Of a stretch of DNA of 64,000 nt, positions 56,431 to 64,000 are shown piece after piece (the stretch's first letter is position 1; every line of letters starts with the position of its first letter). The DNA comes from Streptomyces sp. NRRL F-6676 (GTDB taxonomy: Bacteria; Actinomycetota; Actinomycetes; Streptomycetales; Streptomycetaceae), in the NCBI RefSeq assembly GCF_000725625.1, contig NZ_JOHS01000008.1:293158-357157 (forward strand), written 5' to 3'. The notes beneath the pieces were generated by a model. It ran no database searches. It was not told the origin of the DNA and saw nothing but the letters and a program-made list of their open reading frames with translations. The position numbers and the translations under genes were made by a program.

Positions 56431-57140
56431 CACTGCTCCCGAGCTCGTTCGTGGTGCGGCGGGGCGATGACCTCCAGGCGTTCCAGGAGGAAGAAGAACG
56501 CGGCGGGCATGGGCTCCGCGCCGCAGTCCCGGCGCAGCAGCTCCCAGTCGACCCGCTCGCGCAGGATGCGGGCGATCGGCAGCACCGCGCCGAAGTCGCA
56601 GTGGTGCTCGGAGAAGGAGGCCAGCAGGCCGCGCAGCAGATCGGTGGGGGAGAGCACCGGCATCCGCACCGAGTCCACGGACAGCTCCTGTGCCCGCTCC
56701 AGCAGCTCCGTGTCGACGGGGCGGTGGGCCAGCTCGAAGATCAGGTCGACCTGCTGGCCCAGGCAGCCCGCCTTCAGCAGCCAGTCCTCCGGCGGGGTGA
56801 AGACGGTCAGCCCGGCCGCGCACAGCGTGCCGGCGACCGCCTCGGCGTCCTCCGGGCGGATGCAGAAGTCGACGTCGTGCTGGAGGTTGCCGGTGCCCCC
56901 GTGGGCGTACACCGCGACACTGCCGGCGAGGGCGAACGGGTGGCCCTCGCGCTTGAGGATCGCGCCGACCTGCTTGGCCGCCTCCAGGATCGCCTGGTTG
57001 CGGTCGCGGGGCAGGTCCCTTTCCAGGTCGTCCCGTTGGTCCATGTCCTCACCCCGGGCGGTGGAACCCCCCGCGGCCAGCCGGAGCCCGGGGACGCCGG
57101 CGCGGTCCTCGACGGCGGCGTCGTCGGCGTGCGGCGTCAT
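56430..57140 (-). CDS. Nucleotidyltransferase-superfamily protein
   Basis: 236 residues. The nucleotidyltransferase signature is Gly73-Ser74 (LAGSVAVYAHGGTG) followed by Asp89 and Asp91 (HDVDFCI), as in the DNA polymerase beta superfamily. The rest, with LSPTDLLRGLLASFSEHHCDFG and a C-terminal LERLEVIAPPHHE, matches the DUF6036/MNT-like nucleotidyltransferase group. The ATG at 57140 is preferred over 57044 since the longer form keeps an N-terminal segment after a GGGGGC site, but either is possible. It is the first gene of the overlapping operon. Confidence 0.8.
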   Translation of the reverse strand: MTPHADDAAVEDRAGVPGLRLAAGGSTARGEDMDQRDDLERDLPRDRNQAILEAAKQVGAILKREGHPFALAGSVAVYAHGGTGNLQHDVDFCIRPEDAEAVAGTLCAAGLTVFTPPEDWLLKAGCLGQQVDLIFELAHRPVDTELLERAQELSVDSVRMPVLSPTDLLRGLLASFSEHHCDFGAVLPIARILRERVDWELLRRDCGAEPMPAAFFFLLERLEVIAPPHHERAREQ

Positions 57141-57205
57141 GTGCTGCCCCCTTTTCCGAGAAGTCCTTTGCAGGTACCCGGCGACCGGGGATCGACACGG
57201 GCGCG

Positions 57206-58300
57206 TCACTTGGCCGGGACGTCCTCCATCGCCACGTCCAGGAAGGCGGCCAGCTCCCGGCCCTCGGCATGGACGGCCTCCCGCTCCGGCGCGGTGAGCG
57301 GGCGCAGCGGGCTCACGCCCAGCCGCTCCTCGCGCACGGTCCAGGTGGCGGCGACCCGCCCGTCGACGAGGACCGCGCGGTGCCCCGCCACGGACAGCCC
57401 GAGGTGGGCGTCGTCGATGATCCGGCCGCGGTCCTGGTAGCCGAGGATCGCGTTGTCGAACGCCGGCAGGAACCGTACGGGGGCGGGCGTGTCCGGGTCC
57501 GGGCGCGGGGCGCCCGGCAGATCGAGGAGCTCCCGGCCGCGCGCGTCGCGGAAGGAGACCAGCTCCTCGCGCACGGCCTTGACCGCGGCGGGCAGCCCCG
57601 CCAGCCCGCACCAGGCGCGCAGATCGGCGGTGGCGGCGGGCCCGTAGGCGGCGAGATAGCGGCGGACCAGCCGCTGCCCGACGGGGTCACCGGCGTCGTC
57701 GGGCAGCGGCTCGACGTCCCGCCCCAGCCACACGGCCAGCGGCAGGTTCCGTACGCCCGCCCTGGCCCGCCACAGCCCGCGCGGCGGGAGCTGCGCCATC
57801 GGTACCAGGGCCGCGATCAGCAGTTCGCCGAGCGCCCGGCGCGGCCGGCCGGGCCAGCGGTCCTCGACGCCCGCCACGAGCTCGGCCATGGTGCGCGCCC
57901 GCCCGTCGGCCATCACGGCACGGCCGGCCGCCGCCAGCTCGTCCAGGTCGACACCGGCAAGCTCCCGCCGGTACGCGCCCTGCGCCCGCTGGCGCAGCAT
58001 GGCGTCGTGGCGGGAGCGCCAGGCCAGCGCGTCGTCGGCGGTCACCAGGTGCACGGTGCGGCGCATGAGGTGCGTGCGCACCACCGTACGGCCGGTCAGC
58101 GCGGCGTCCAGTTCCGCGGGGTCGAAGCGGGTCAGCCGGGACCACAGGCCGACGAACGGCTCCTGCGGCTCCTGCGCCTGTAGTCCGCACAGGTGCGCCA
58201 CCGTGTCGGCGACGCCGGCGTCGGCGCGGTCCAGCAGGTGCTGGCGGGCGAGGGTCGCACGGTTGAGGGCGCGTACGTCCAGGACGGTGGCGGTGGTCAT
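57206..58300 (-). CDS. AlkZ-like winged-helix (HTH_42) protein, candidate DNA glycosylase
   Basis: A 364-residue protein of the HTH_42/winged-helix superfamily that contains the AlkZ and YcaQ glycosylases. It opens RALNRATLARQHLLDRADAGVADTVAHLCGLQAQEP, with Gln41-Ala42-Gln43 at the place where AlkZ has its catalytic QxQ motif. Further conserved blocks are TVVRTHLMRRTVHLVTADDALAW and PFDNAI-like RFLPAFDNAILGYQDRGRI. AlkZ unhooks interstrand crosslinks and excises alkylated bases. No antibiotic cluster is in the window, so this is likely a stand-alone repair enzyme. The ATG at 58300 lies 65 bases upstream of the nucleotidyltransferase gap. Confidence 0.85.
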   Translation of the reverse strand: MTTATVLDVRALNRATLARQHLLDRADAGVADTVAHLCGLQAQEPQEPFVGLWSRLTRFDPAELDAALTGRTVVRTHLMRRTVHLVTADDALAWRSRHDAMLRQRAQGAYRRELAGVDLDELAAAGRAVMADGRARTMAELVAGVEDRWPGRPRRALGELLIAALVPMAQLPPRGLWRARAGVRNLPLAVWLGRDVEPLPDDAGDPVGQRLVRRYLAAYGPAATADLRAWCGLAGLPAAVKAVREELVSFRDARGRELLDLPGAPRPDPDTPAPVRFLPAFDNAILGYQDRGRIIDDAHLGLSVAGHRAVLVDGRVAATWTVREERLGVSPLRPLTAPEREAVHAEGRELAAFLDVAMEDVPAK

Positions 58301-58407
58301 GAGGGTCTCCGGTCGTGGGCCCCGGGTACGGGGCCGGGATCGAGGCGGGGCGGGGCGCCGGTGCGGGTCCGGGCGGCCGCCGCCCGGACCCGCACCGGCA
58401 CGCGGGA

Positions 58408-58830
58408 TCAGCCGTTGTACGGTGCGGCGACGTCCAGGACCCACGTCACGCCGAACCGGTCGGTCAGCATGCCGTACAGCGGCGCCCAGTCCGAGGCCTC
58501 CAGCGGCCGGACGACCGCCGAACCCTCGGCGAGCCGGTCCCACAGGGCCCGGATCTCCTCGGCGTCTTCACCGCGCACGGAGACGTAGAACGGGTTCGTG
58601 CCCTGCTCCCAGGGGAGCTGCGAGGGCACGTCGTAGGCCATGACGTGGAAGCCGTTGTCGCCCACCACCTCGCCCCACAGCACCCAGTCCGCCTCGGCCT
58701 CGTGCGGCACGTCGCCCGCGTCCTTGTAGGTGACGGCGACGGTGCGCCCGCCGAAGACGGACCGGTAGAAGTCCAGCGCCTCGCGCGCGGCGCCCCGGAA
58801 GTTGAGATGGGCGGTCGTGGTGACGGACAT
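58408..58830 (-). CDS. VOC-family (PhnB-like) protein
   Basis: A 140-residue glyoxalase-fold protein of the PhnB-like group: AHLNFRGAAREALDFYRSVFGGRTVAVTYKDAGD opens it, followed by HVMAYDVPSQLPWEQGTNPFYVSVRGEDAEEIRALWDRLAEGS and MLTDRFGVTWVLDV. These bind a divalent metal in a small beta-barrel and can be isomerases, dioxygenases or resistance proteins; function is not predictable. A GAAGGGAGCGG site precedes the ATG. It is 107 bases before the AlkZ-like gene on the same strand. Confidence 0.9.
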   Translation of the reverse strand: MSVTTTAHLNFRGAAREALDFYRSVFGGRTVAVTYKDAGDVPHEAEADWVLWGEVVGDNGFHVMAYDVPSQLPWEQGTNPFYVSVRGEDAEEIRALWDRLAEGSAVVRPLEASDWAPLYGMLTDRFGVTWVLDVAAPYNG

Positions 58831-59049
58831 GGTCCGCTCCCTTCGTCGAAGGTGACCGGGACCGTGCGGCCCCGGCGGCTCGACAGGAACCCTCGCACCG
58901 GTAGAGGACAGGGAGTGTCCTCTACCGCGCGGGCAGGACGCGGACCATGCGGAAGACGTCCTCGCGGCCGCTCGCCCTCCTCTCGCGGCTTCGGCCCCCC
59001 GCACCCGCACGTGCCACCGAACCGCCCGCCACCGAACCGCCCCCGGGGG

Positions 59050-61356
59050 TCAGGGGGACCCGCGGCGCGCCCCCCGCTCCGCTGTCGTCGGATCCGGCAC
59101 GCCCAAGGGGCGGGCCAACCCCAGCACCCCCTCGTCCAACCGCTGCAAGTGCCGCAGCACCCGGTGCGTGACGCTGCCCGGGCGCGGCGCCCGGGTCTCG
59201 CCCGGGTCGAGGAGGGACGCCAGGCTCGGCCCGGACTCCATCTCCCTCGGCGCACCGCCGCCACCCTCACCGCCCACCGCACGTTCGTCCCGCACCTGCG
59301 CGAGCAGCACGTCGATGTTGTGCGAGATCCGCCGCCCCGCGAGCTTCAGCCGCGGATCCGCCGCGATCGTCCGGCTGAACGGCACCAGCTCCGCCGTCGC
59401 CGCCAGCGACCGCGCGTGGTACGCGCACGTCTCCAGCAGCGCCACCAGATAGCGGGCCGTCTGCCGCCGCCCGCGCAGCGGGGTGATCGGATGCGTCAGC
59501 GGCTTCGTCGAGGCGCGCAGATCGTCCAGCGCCTTGTCGAGGTCGCGCGCCTGGTCCAGCAGGTCCACCGCGGGACCGCCGCTGAGCTGCTCGACGGCCG
59601 CCTCGCTGACGTCGGCCAGCCGCACCAGCACCGTCGCGAGCAGCTCGTCCGTACGCCGGTCGGTCTGCACCGGCAGCACCAGCGCCGCCGCGACGATCCC
59701 GCACACCGCCCCCAGCACCGTCTCCTCGATGCGCAGCACCAGCACCGACAGGCTGTACGTGTGCAGCAGCGTGTACAGCAGGCCCAGCATCGCGGTCACG
59801 AAGAACGACATCAGCGCGTACGACAGCGGCGCGGTGTAGAACATCGCGAAAATGAACAGCAGCACCAGGGCGAACGCGGTCCACGTGTGGTTGCCGACCA
59901 GCCCCGCGAGCCCCGCCCCGGCGACCACCCCGCACACCGTGCCCAGCACCCGCCGGTAGCCCTTGACCAGGATCTCGCCCGTGGACGCGGTGTTGATGAA
60001 GACGACCCAGCAGGTCAGCACGGCCCAGTACCAGCGCTGACTGGACAGGAACTCGCCGCCCGCGATGGCCAGCGCCGAGCCCACCGCCACCTGGACGGCG
60101 GCCCGTGTGGTGGGCCGTTTCAGCCCCCGCGCCTCTTCCTCCTCGTCCTCCGCCTCGCGCTCCGCGCCGGCGATGGCCGCGTCCTCGGCGTCCAGTTCCT
60201 CCCGGGAACGGATGGTCGCGGCGGTATCGTCGGACTCGTCCTGCGGACCGTCCAGCGCCAGCCGCAGACCCAGTACGGCCTTGGCGGCCTCGCCCATGGC
60301 GCGGAAGACGTCCTGCACGGCGGGCGGACCGGCGGGCACGTTGTCCTCGTCGCGGTAGCCGAGCAGCCGGTTGCGCACATGCGCCACGGAGCTGTGCCGG
60401 TCCGCCGCGACCGGCCGGGCCATCAGCAGCCGCAGCGCCCGCAGGTCCCGGCGCAGGGTCTGGGTGACGTCGCCCCGGGCCGGCAGCCGGTTGCCGGGTG
60501 CGGGGGCCGGGGCGTTCGGCAGGTGCAGGGCGAGCGTGTCGGCCCGCTCGGCGCTGCGCGCGCTCAGCAGCAGCACGCCGAGCCGCTCGGCGGCGATCTC
60601 CGCCTCGGCGACACGCCGCTGCACCAGTGCGGCGGTGGCACTGTCGTCGGTGCCCTGCTCCAGCCGTCCCTGGACGAGCATCGCGCTCTCGTGCAGTCGG
60701 GCGGTGTGCCGTCGTACGTCGTCCAGGGCGGCGTCCAGCTCGTCGGGCGCCGCGTCGAGCAGGTCCAGCTGGGCCGAGATCAGCTGGGCGAGCCGCGCCC
60801 GGAAGGCCCCGCGCAGCCGCCGCAGCACCTGCTCGGGCGTGTCCCGTACGACGCCGAACCGCACCACCGCGCTGCACGCGAACGCCGTGGCCAGCGCCGC
60901 GTACAGCAGGGGCAGCGCCGTCAGCGTGGCCCCGACGAACAGGGAGACGAAGTACAGCTGGAAGCCGATCAGCCCCAGCGCCGTGCCGCGGTCCCCGAAC
61001 CGGCGGCTGTAGACCGCCGCGAAGATCAGCAGCAGGAAGAACAGGTCCCCGACGACCACGTATCTCTGGAGCAGCGAGGCCAGGGTGACCGCGGCGAGCG
61101 CCACGGGCAGACCGAGCGCCAGGGTGATCGCCTGCGGCCGGCGCTCCTTCTCGCGGATCGCGAACGTGGACACCATGGCGGCCATCGCCCCGCCCACGAG
61201 ATGCGGCACCGTGGCGCCGAACGAGGCGAGGACGGCGAGGGTGAGCCCGATCGAGCCCACCGTCCGCAGCCCGGCCATCAGCCGCAGCAGCCCCGGATCG
61301 GACGCCGAGAGCCGATCCAGGACCCGGCTCCAGACGGGTCGTGCCGCTTCGCTCAC
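59050..61356 (-). CDS. FUSC-family membrane protein
   Basis: A 768-residue membrane protein of the fusaric-acid-resistance/aromatic-acid-exporter (FUSC) type. An N-terminal membrane bundle (about residues 35-190) and a second bundle (about 440-590; the block SQRWYWAVLTCWVVFINTASTGEILVKGYRRVLGTVCGVVAG is the signature) are joined by a cytoplasmic helical region. The last 180 residues are cytoplasmic. Such proteins export small aromatic acids. The GTG at 61356 is preferred, with GGGAGGAAG upstream; an ATG at 61404 would add 16 residues. Confidence 0.9.
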   Translation of the reverse strand: MSEAARPVWSRVLDRLSASDPGLLRLMAGLRTVGSIGLTLAVLASFGATVPHLVGGAMAAMVSTFAIREKERRPQAITLALGLPVALAAVTLASLLQRYVVVGDLFFLLLIFAAVYSRRFGDRGTALGLIGFQLYFVSLFVGATLTALPLLYAALATAFACSAVVRFGVVRDTPEQVLRRLRGAFRARLAQLISAQLDLLDAAPDELDAALDDVRRHTARLHESAMLVQGRLEQGTDDSATAALVQRRVAEAEIAAERLGVLLLSARSAERADTLALHLPNAPAPAPGNRLPARGDVTQTLRRDLRALRLLMARPVAADRHSSVAHVRNRLLGYRDEDNVPAGPPAVQDVFRAMGEAAKAVLGLRLALDGPQDESDDTAATIRSREELDAEDAAIAGAEREAEDEEEEARGLKRPTTRAAVQVAVGSALAIAGGEFLSSQRWYWAVLTCWVVFINTASTGEILVKGYRRVLGTVCGVVAGAGLAGLVGNHTWTAFALVLLFIFAMFYTAPLSYALMSFFVTAMLGLLYTLLHTYSLSVLVLRIEETVLGAVCGIVAAALVLPVQTDRRTDELLATVLVRLADVSEAAVEQLSGGPAVDLLDQARDLDKALDDLRASTKPLTHPITPLRGRRQTARYLVALLETCAYHARSLAATAELVPFSRTIAADPRLKLAGRRISHNIDVLLAQVRDERAVGGEGGGGAPREMESGPSLASLLDPGETRAPRPGSVTHRVLRHLQRLDEGVLGLARPLGVPDPTTAERGARRGSP

Positions 61357-61488
61357 GCCGCCGTACTTCCTCCCGTTGCCGACCAAGATCCGCACGTCAA
61401 GCATGTCATGCCGGTCGCGGTCGGCGTAGTGGCGGGGCGGCCCGGGCTCAGCTCCGGGCCGCCGCGGCGCTCCGGGCCGGGCGGGCGG

Positions 61489-61812
61489 TCACCGCTCCCG
61501 GTCGCCGCTCCCGCCGGGCTCCGGCTCGCCGCCGGCCACGGTGTCCGCGGCGTCCGACGGGTCGAGCCCCTCCTCGGGGTCCGGGCTCGTGCCGCTGCTG
61601 CCGCCGGGCTGGCCGCCGCCGGTGGAGCCGTAGCCGCCGGGGACGCCGGGGACGCTGTCTGCGTCGGCCTCCTCCCGGCTGATGTGCCGGGTCGCCCGGA
61701 CGTTGGCGCGCCGCTCGGGATACGGATAGCTGAAGGGACGTGCCGCGGCACGCTCCTCGTCGGCGGCCTCCGCGGAACGGGCGGCGTCGTCGGGATCACG
61801 TTCGTTCGTCAT
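61489..61812 (-). CDS. Disordered hypothetical protein
   Basis: A 107-residue hydrophilic protein, rich in Gly, Asp, Glu, Ala and Pro ([56 protein letters not shown], then Gly/Ser/Asp tail). It is probably intrinsically disordered. No domain is recognised and no good ribosome site is seen, so it is less certain than its neighbours. It is leftward, divergent from the catalase gene. Confidence 0.55.
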   Translation of the reverse strand: MTNERDPDDAARSAEAADEERAAARPFSYPYPERRANVRATRHISREEADADSVPGVPGGYGSTGGGQPGGSSGTSPDPEEGLDPSDAADTVAGGEPEPGGSGDRER

Positions 61813-61891
61813 GGACCCGCGAGTACCCGGCGGGTGGTGGCGCATGCGGGACCTCGGGGGGTCCTGGTGCGTGGGCGACCGCGGGTGGGTC

Positions 61892-61975
61892 CGTGGTCGC
61901 TCGCGCGGTTCCCCGCACCCCTCGGAGGGGCGCGGGGAACCGCGCAGTCTTTCAGGGGGGTCCGGGGGCGAAACA
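61892..61975. repeat. Interspersed intergenic repeat, copy 4, with hairpin
   Basis: GTGGTCGCTCGCGCGGTTCCCC matches copies 2 and 3. A 20-bp stem with one mismatch (GCGCGGTTCCCCGC at 61903 pairs with the arm ending at 61945, CGG loop) follows, then a GGGGGGTCCGGGGGCG block shared with the other copies. It lies in the catalase upstream region. Confidence 0.85.
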
Positions 61976-62095
61976 AACAACCGGAACGTGCCGCGTACGG
62001 ACGCACTGCACGTGCCGCCTCGCGCCCGTGGCGCGAGGGTGGACGGGGGCGGAGCCCCCGCGCCCACCCCCCGCCGACCGAAGGAGCCGCCGCGC

Positions 62096-63721
62096 ATGCC
62101 GGACCGCAAGGTACTCACCAACCGCCAGGGCCACCCCGTCCACGACAACCGGAACCAGCGCACGGTGGGCGCCCGCGGCCCCGCGACGCTGGAGAACTAC
62201 CAGTTCCTGGAGAAGATCAGCCACTTCGACCGCGAACGCATCCCCGAGCGCGTCGTCCACGCCCGCGGCGTCACCGCGTACGGCTACTTCGAGGCGTACG
62301 GCGCCTGGGGCGACGAACCCATCACCCGCCACACCCGCGCCAGGCTCTTCCAGGAGCGCGGCAAGCGCACCGACGTCGCCGTCCGCTTCTCCACCGTCAT
62401 CGGCGGCCGGGACTCCTCCGAGACCGCCCGCGACCCCCGCGGCTTCGCCGTGAAGTTCTACACCGAGGACGGCAACTGGGACCTCGTCGGCAACAACCTC
62501 GGCGTCTTCTTCATCCGCGACGCCATCAAGTTCCCCGACGTCATCCACGCCCTCAAGCCGGACCCGGTGACCTTCGAGCAGCAGCCCCGCCGGATCTTCG
62601 ACTTCATGTCGCAGACCCCGGAGTCCATGCACATGCTGGTCAACGTGTTCAGCCCGCGCGGCATCCCCGCCGACTACCGCCACATGCAGGGCTTCGGCGT
62701 CAACACGTACAAGTGGGTCAACGACGAGGGCCGCACCGTCCTGGTCAAGTACCACTGGCTGCCCAAGCAGGATGTCCGCAGCATGACCGCCGAGGACGCC
62801 GCCGCCGTACAGGCCGAGTCCCTCGGCCACGCCACCAAGGACCTGTACGACGCGATCGCGCGCGGCGACTTCCCGGAGTGGGAACTGCACGTCCAGATGA
62901 TGGACGATCACGACCACCCGGAGCTGGACTTCGACCCGCTCGACGACACCAAGACCTGGCCCGAGCAGGAGTTCCCGCCCCGGCCGGTGGGTCGGATGGT
63001 GCTCGACCGGATGCCGGAGAACTTCTTCGCGGAGAACGAGCAGATCTCCTTCGGCACAGGCGTCCTCGTGGACGGCCTGGACTTCTCCGACGACAAGATG
63101 CTCGTCGGACGGACCTTCTCCTACAGCGACACCCAGCGCTACCGGGTCGGCCCCAACTACCTCCAGCTCCCCGTCAACCAGGCGAAGAACGCGGAGGTGC
63201 GCACCAACCAGCGCGACGGACAGATGGCGTACCACGTGGACGGCGGCGGGGAGAACCCGATCGTCAACTACGAGCCCTCCGTCATGGGCGGTCTGAGCGA
63301 GGCCACCTCCCCGGTCCCCGACGAGCAGGGTCCGGAGATCCGCGGCCGGCTCACCCGCAAGCGCATCCCGCGCGCCAACGACTACCTCCAGGCGGGCCAG
63401 CGCTATCTGCTGATGGAGGACTGGGAGCGCGACGACCTGGTGAAGAACTTCGTCGACCAGCTCTCCCAGTGCGAGCGTCCGGTCCAGGAGCGCATGGTCT
63501 GGCACTTCCTCCTGGTCGAGAACGACCTGGGCCTGCGGGTCGGCGAGGGCCTGGGCATCGCCCCCGACGACGTCTCCTCCCTCGCCCCCCTCCCCGGCCA
63601 GGACCTCACGGACGAGGACCAGCAACGCCTGGCCAACCTGGGCAAGAACCCCCCTCGGAACGTGGAGGGCCTGACAATGACCCACTGCGTCCCGAACACC
63701 CGTCACGAGGCCACCCGCTGA
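62096..63721 (+). CDS. Monofunctional heme catalase
   Basis: A 541-residue heme catalase that converts hydrogen peroxide to water and oxygen. His55 (RVVHARG) and Asn133 ([13 protein letters not shown]) are the distal catalytic residues; Tyr343 in [12 protein letters not shown] is the axial heme ligand. The conserved [22 protein letters not shown] block is intact, and it is about normal length for the family with a short tail. A GAAGGAGCC site precedes the ATG. No CatR/Fur-type gene is adjacent. It fits the oxidative-stress character of the window. Confidence 0.97.
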   Translation: MPDRKVLTNRQGHPVHDNRNQRTVGARGPATLENYQFLEKISHFDRERIPERVVHARGVTAYGYFEAYGAWGDEPITRHTRARLFQERGKRTDVAVRFSTVIGGRDSSETARDPRGFAVKFYTEDGNWDLVGNNLGVFFIRDAIKFPDVIHALKPDPVTFEQQPRRIFDFMSQTPESMHMLVNVFSPRGIPADYRHMQGFGVNTYKWVNDEGRTVLVKYHWLPKQDVRSMTAEDAAAVQAESLGHATKDLYDAIARGDFPEWELHVQMMDDHDHPELDFDPLDDTKTWPEQEFPPRPVGRMVLDRMPENFFAENEQISFGTGVLVDGLDFSDDKMLVGRTFSYSDTQRYRVGPNYLQLPVNQAKNAEVRTNQRDGQMAYHVDGGGENPIVNYEPSVMGGLSEATSPVPDEQGPEIRGRLTRKRIPRANDYLQAGQRYLLMEDWERDDLVKNFVDQLSQCERPVQERMVWHFLLVENDLGLRVGEGLGIAPDDVSSLAPLPGQDLTDEDQQRLANLGKNPPRNVEGLTMTHCVPNTRHEATR

Positions 63722-63730
63722 ACCCCGCCA

Positions 63731-63816
63731 TAAAGGGGCGCGGGGAACTGCGCCTCTCTTGGGGGTCCGGGGGCTCGCCCCCGGGGACGGGAAGGGGAGG
63801 GGTGCGGGGGCGAAAA
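63731..63816. repeat. Interspersed intergenic repeat, copy 5
   Basis: AAAGGGGCGCGGGGAACTGCGC and GGGGGCTCGCCCCCGGGG followed by GGTGCGGGGGCGAAAACC match the later half of the repeat at 40816. It lies just after the catalase stop and before the leftward partial gene, acting perhaps as a terminator. Confidence 0.85.
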
Positions 63817-63828
63817 CCCTCCCGGCCC

Positions 63829-64000
63829 TCACCCCCGCACCCCCAACACCCTCTCCACCTCCGCCAGCACCTCCGTCACCCGCACCCCGAACCCCACATC
63901 ACACGCGACCCCCCGCCCACCGGGCGCCACCGCCGCCGAACCCACCAACGCATCGACCGCCCGCCCGAACGCCCCCACCGCCCCCTCCGAAGCCGCGGGC
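63829..64000 (-). CDS. C-terminal part of an unidentified gene (N-terminus outside window)
   Basis: The reverse strand is open from the window edge to a TGA at 63829-63831. The last residues are GAFGRAVDALVGSAAVAPG, GRGVACDVGFGVRVTEVLAE and VERVLGVRG. The final VTEVLAEVERVL resembles the C-terminus of Gfo/Idh/MocA-type oxidoreductases, but the fragment (57 codons) is too short to be certain. Codon use is normal for the organism. It is convergent with the catalase gene. Confidence 0.45.
   Translation of the reverse strand, partial: PAASEGAVGAFGRAVDALVGSAAVAPGGRGVACDVGFGVRVTEVLAEVERVLGVRG

Overview
The window is bacterial DNA of very high G+C with strong third-position G/C bias. It carries Streptomyces hallmarks: a conservon (CvnA-B-C-D), an SsgA-like protein, a WhiB-like protein, an XRE/DUF5753 regulator with a DUF397 partner and a DUF574 methyltransferase, a SigB/F/G-type sigma factor, DUF5133, DUF1206, and repeated SpoIIE-type phosphatases. 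I read it as an accessory, regulation-rich part of a Streptomyces chromosome. I saw no rRNA, tRNA, CRISPR, transposase or phage gene.

Layout. 1-5.3 kb: partial DUF1360 membrane protein, PucR-type regulator, and rightward aldo/keto reductase, isochorismatase-type hydrolase and DJ-1/AraC regulator. 5.3-10.7 kb: leftward conservon with a large NIT-domain sensor kinase, preceded by an orphan sugar-binding lipoprotein. 10.9-18.6 kb: small stress-type proteins, a SigB-type sigma factor, a YciO-family protein with a membrane PP2C phosphatase, then DUF574 methyltransferase, XRE and DUF397 genes and a HEAT-like protein. 18.7-22.3 kb: GlsB-type membrane protein and two secreted beta-1,3-glucanases (GH16-CBM13, GH64) behind a LacI-type operator. 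22.3-28.3 kb: PAS/GAF/PP2C phosphatase, Cys-rich protein, and an SDR / SRPBCC / CrtI-like redox trio. 28.4-33.3 kb: an isolated cytochrome oxidase subunit I, a spore-photoproduct-lyase-like radical SAM protein, a flavin reductase and a DUF1232 protein.

33.4-41.9 kb: ANTAR-like/GAF/PAS/PP2C phosphatase, a gene with a probable leaderless AT-rich promoter, an RpiR regulator, a small-gene cluster with a free-standing DUF3662 domain, DUF1206, a second aldo/keto reductase and an SsgA-like protein. 42-50.5 kb: membrane pseudokinase, PHBH-like flavin monooxygenase, F420-type oxidoreductase, a histidine kinase with a cyclic-nucleotide-type sensor paired with a receiver/glutaredoxin-like/flavin oxidoreductase fusion, and a universal stress protein. 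50.5-58.8 kb: DUF4032 protein, WhiB-like protein, the largest PP2C phosphatase, an overlapping nucleotidyltransferase / BON / metallophosphoesterase operon, an AlkZ-like protein and a VOC protein. 59-64 kb: FUSC membrane protein, a disordered protein, catalase and the end of an unidentified gene.

Common themes are stress, redox and partner-switching signalling: four SpoIIE-type phosphatases, one SigB-type sigma factor, conservon, catalase, USP, Wbl and AlkZ-like proteins. A Streptomyces-type interspersed intergenic repeat occurs at five places. The most unusual items are the kinase/fused flavin-oxidoreductase pair, the nucleotidyltransferase-BON-phosphoesterase operon, the pseudokinase, and an operator-promoter overlap next to the XRE/DUF397 locus.
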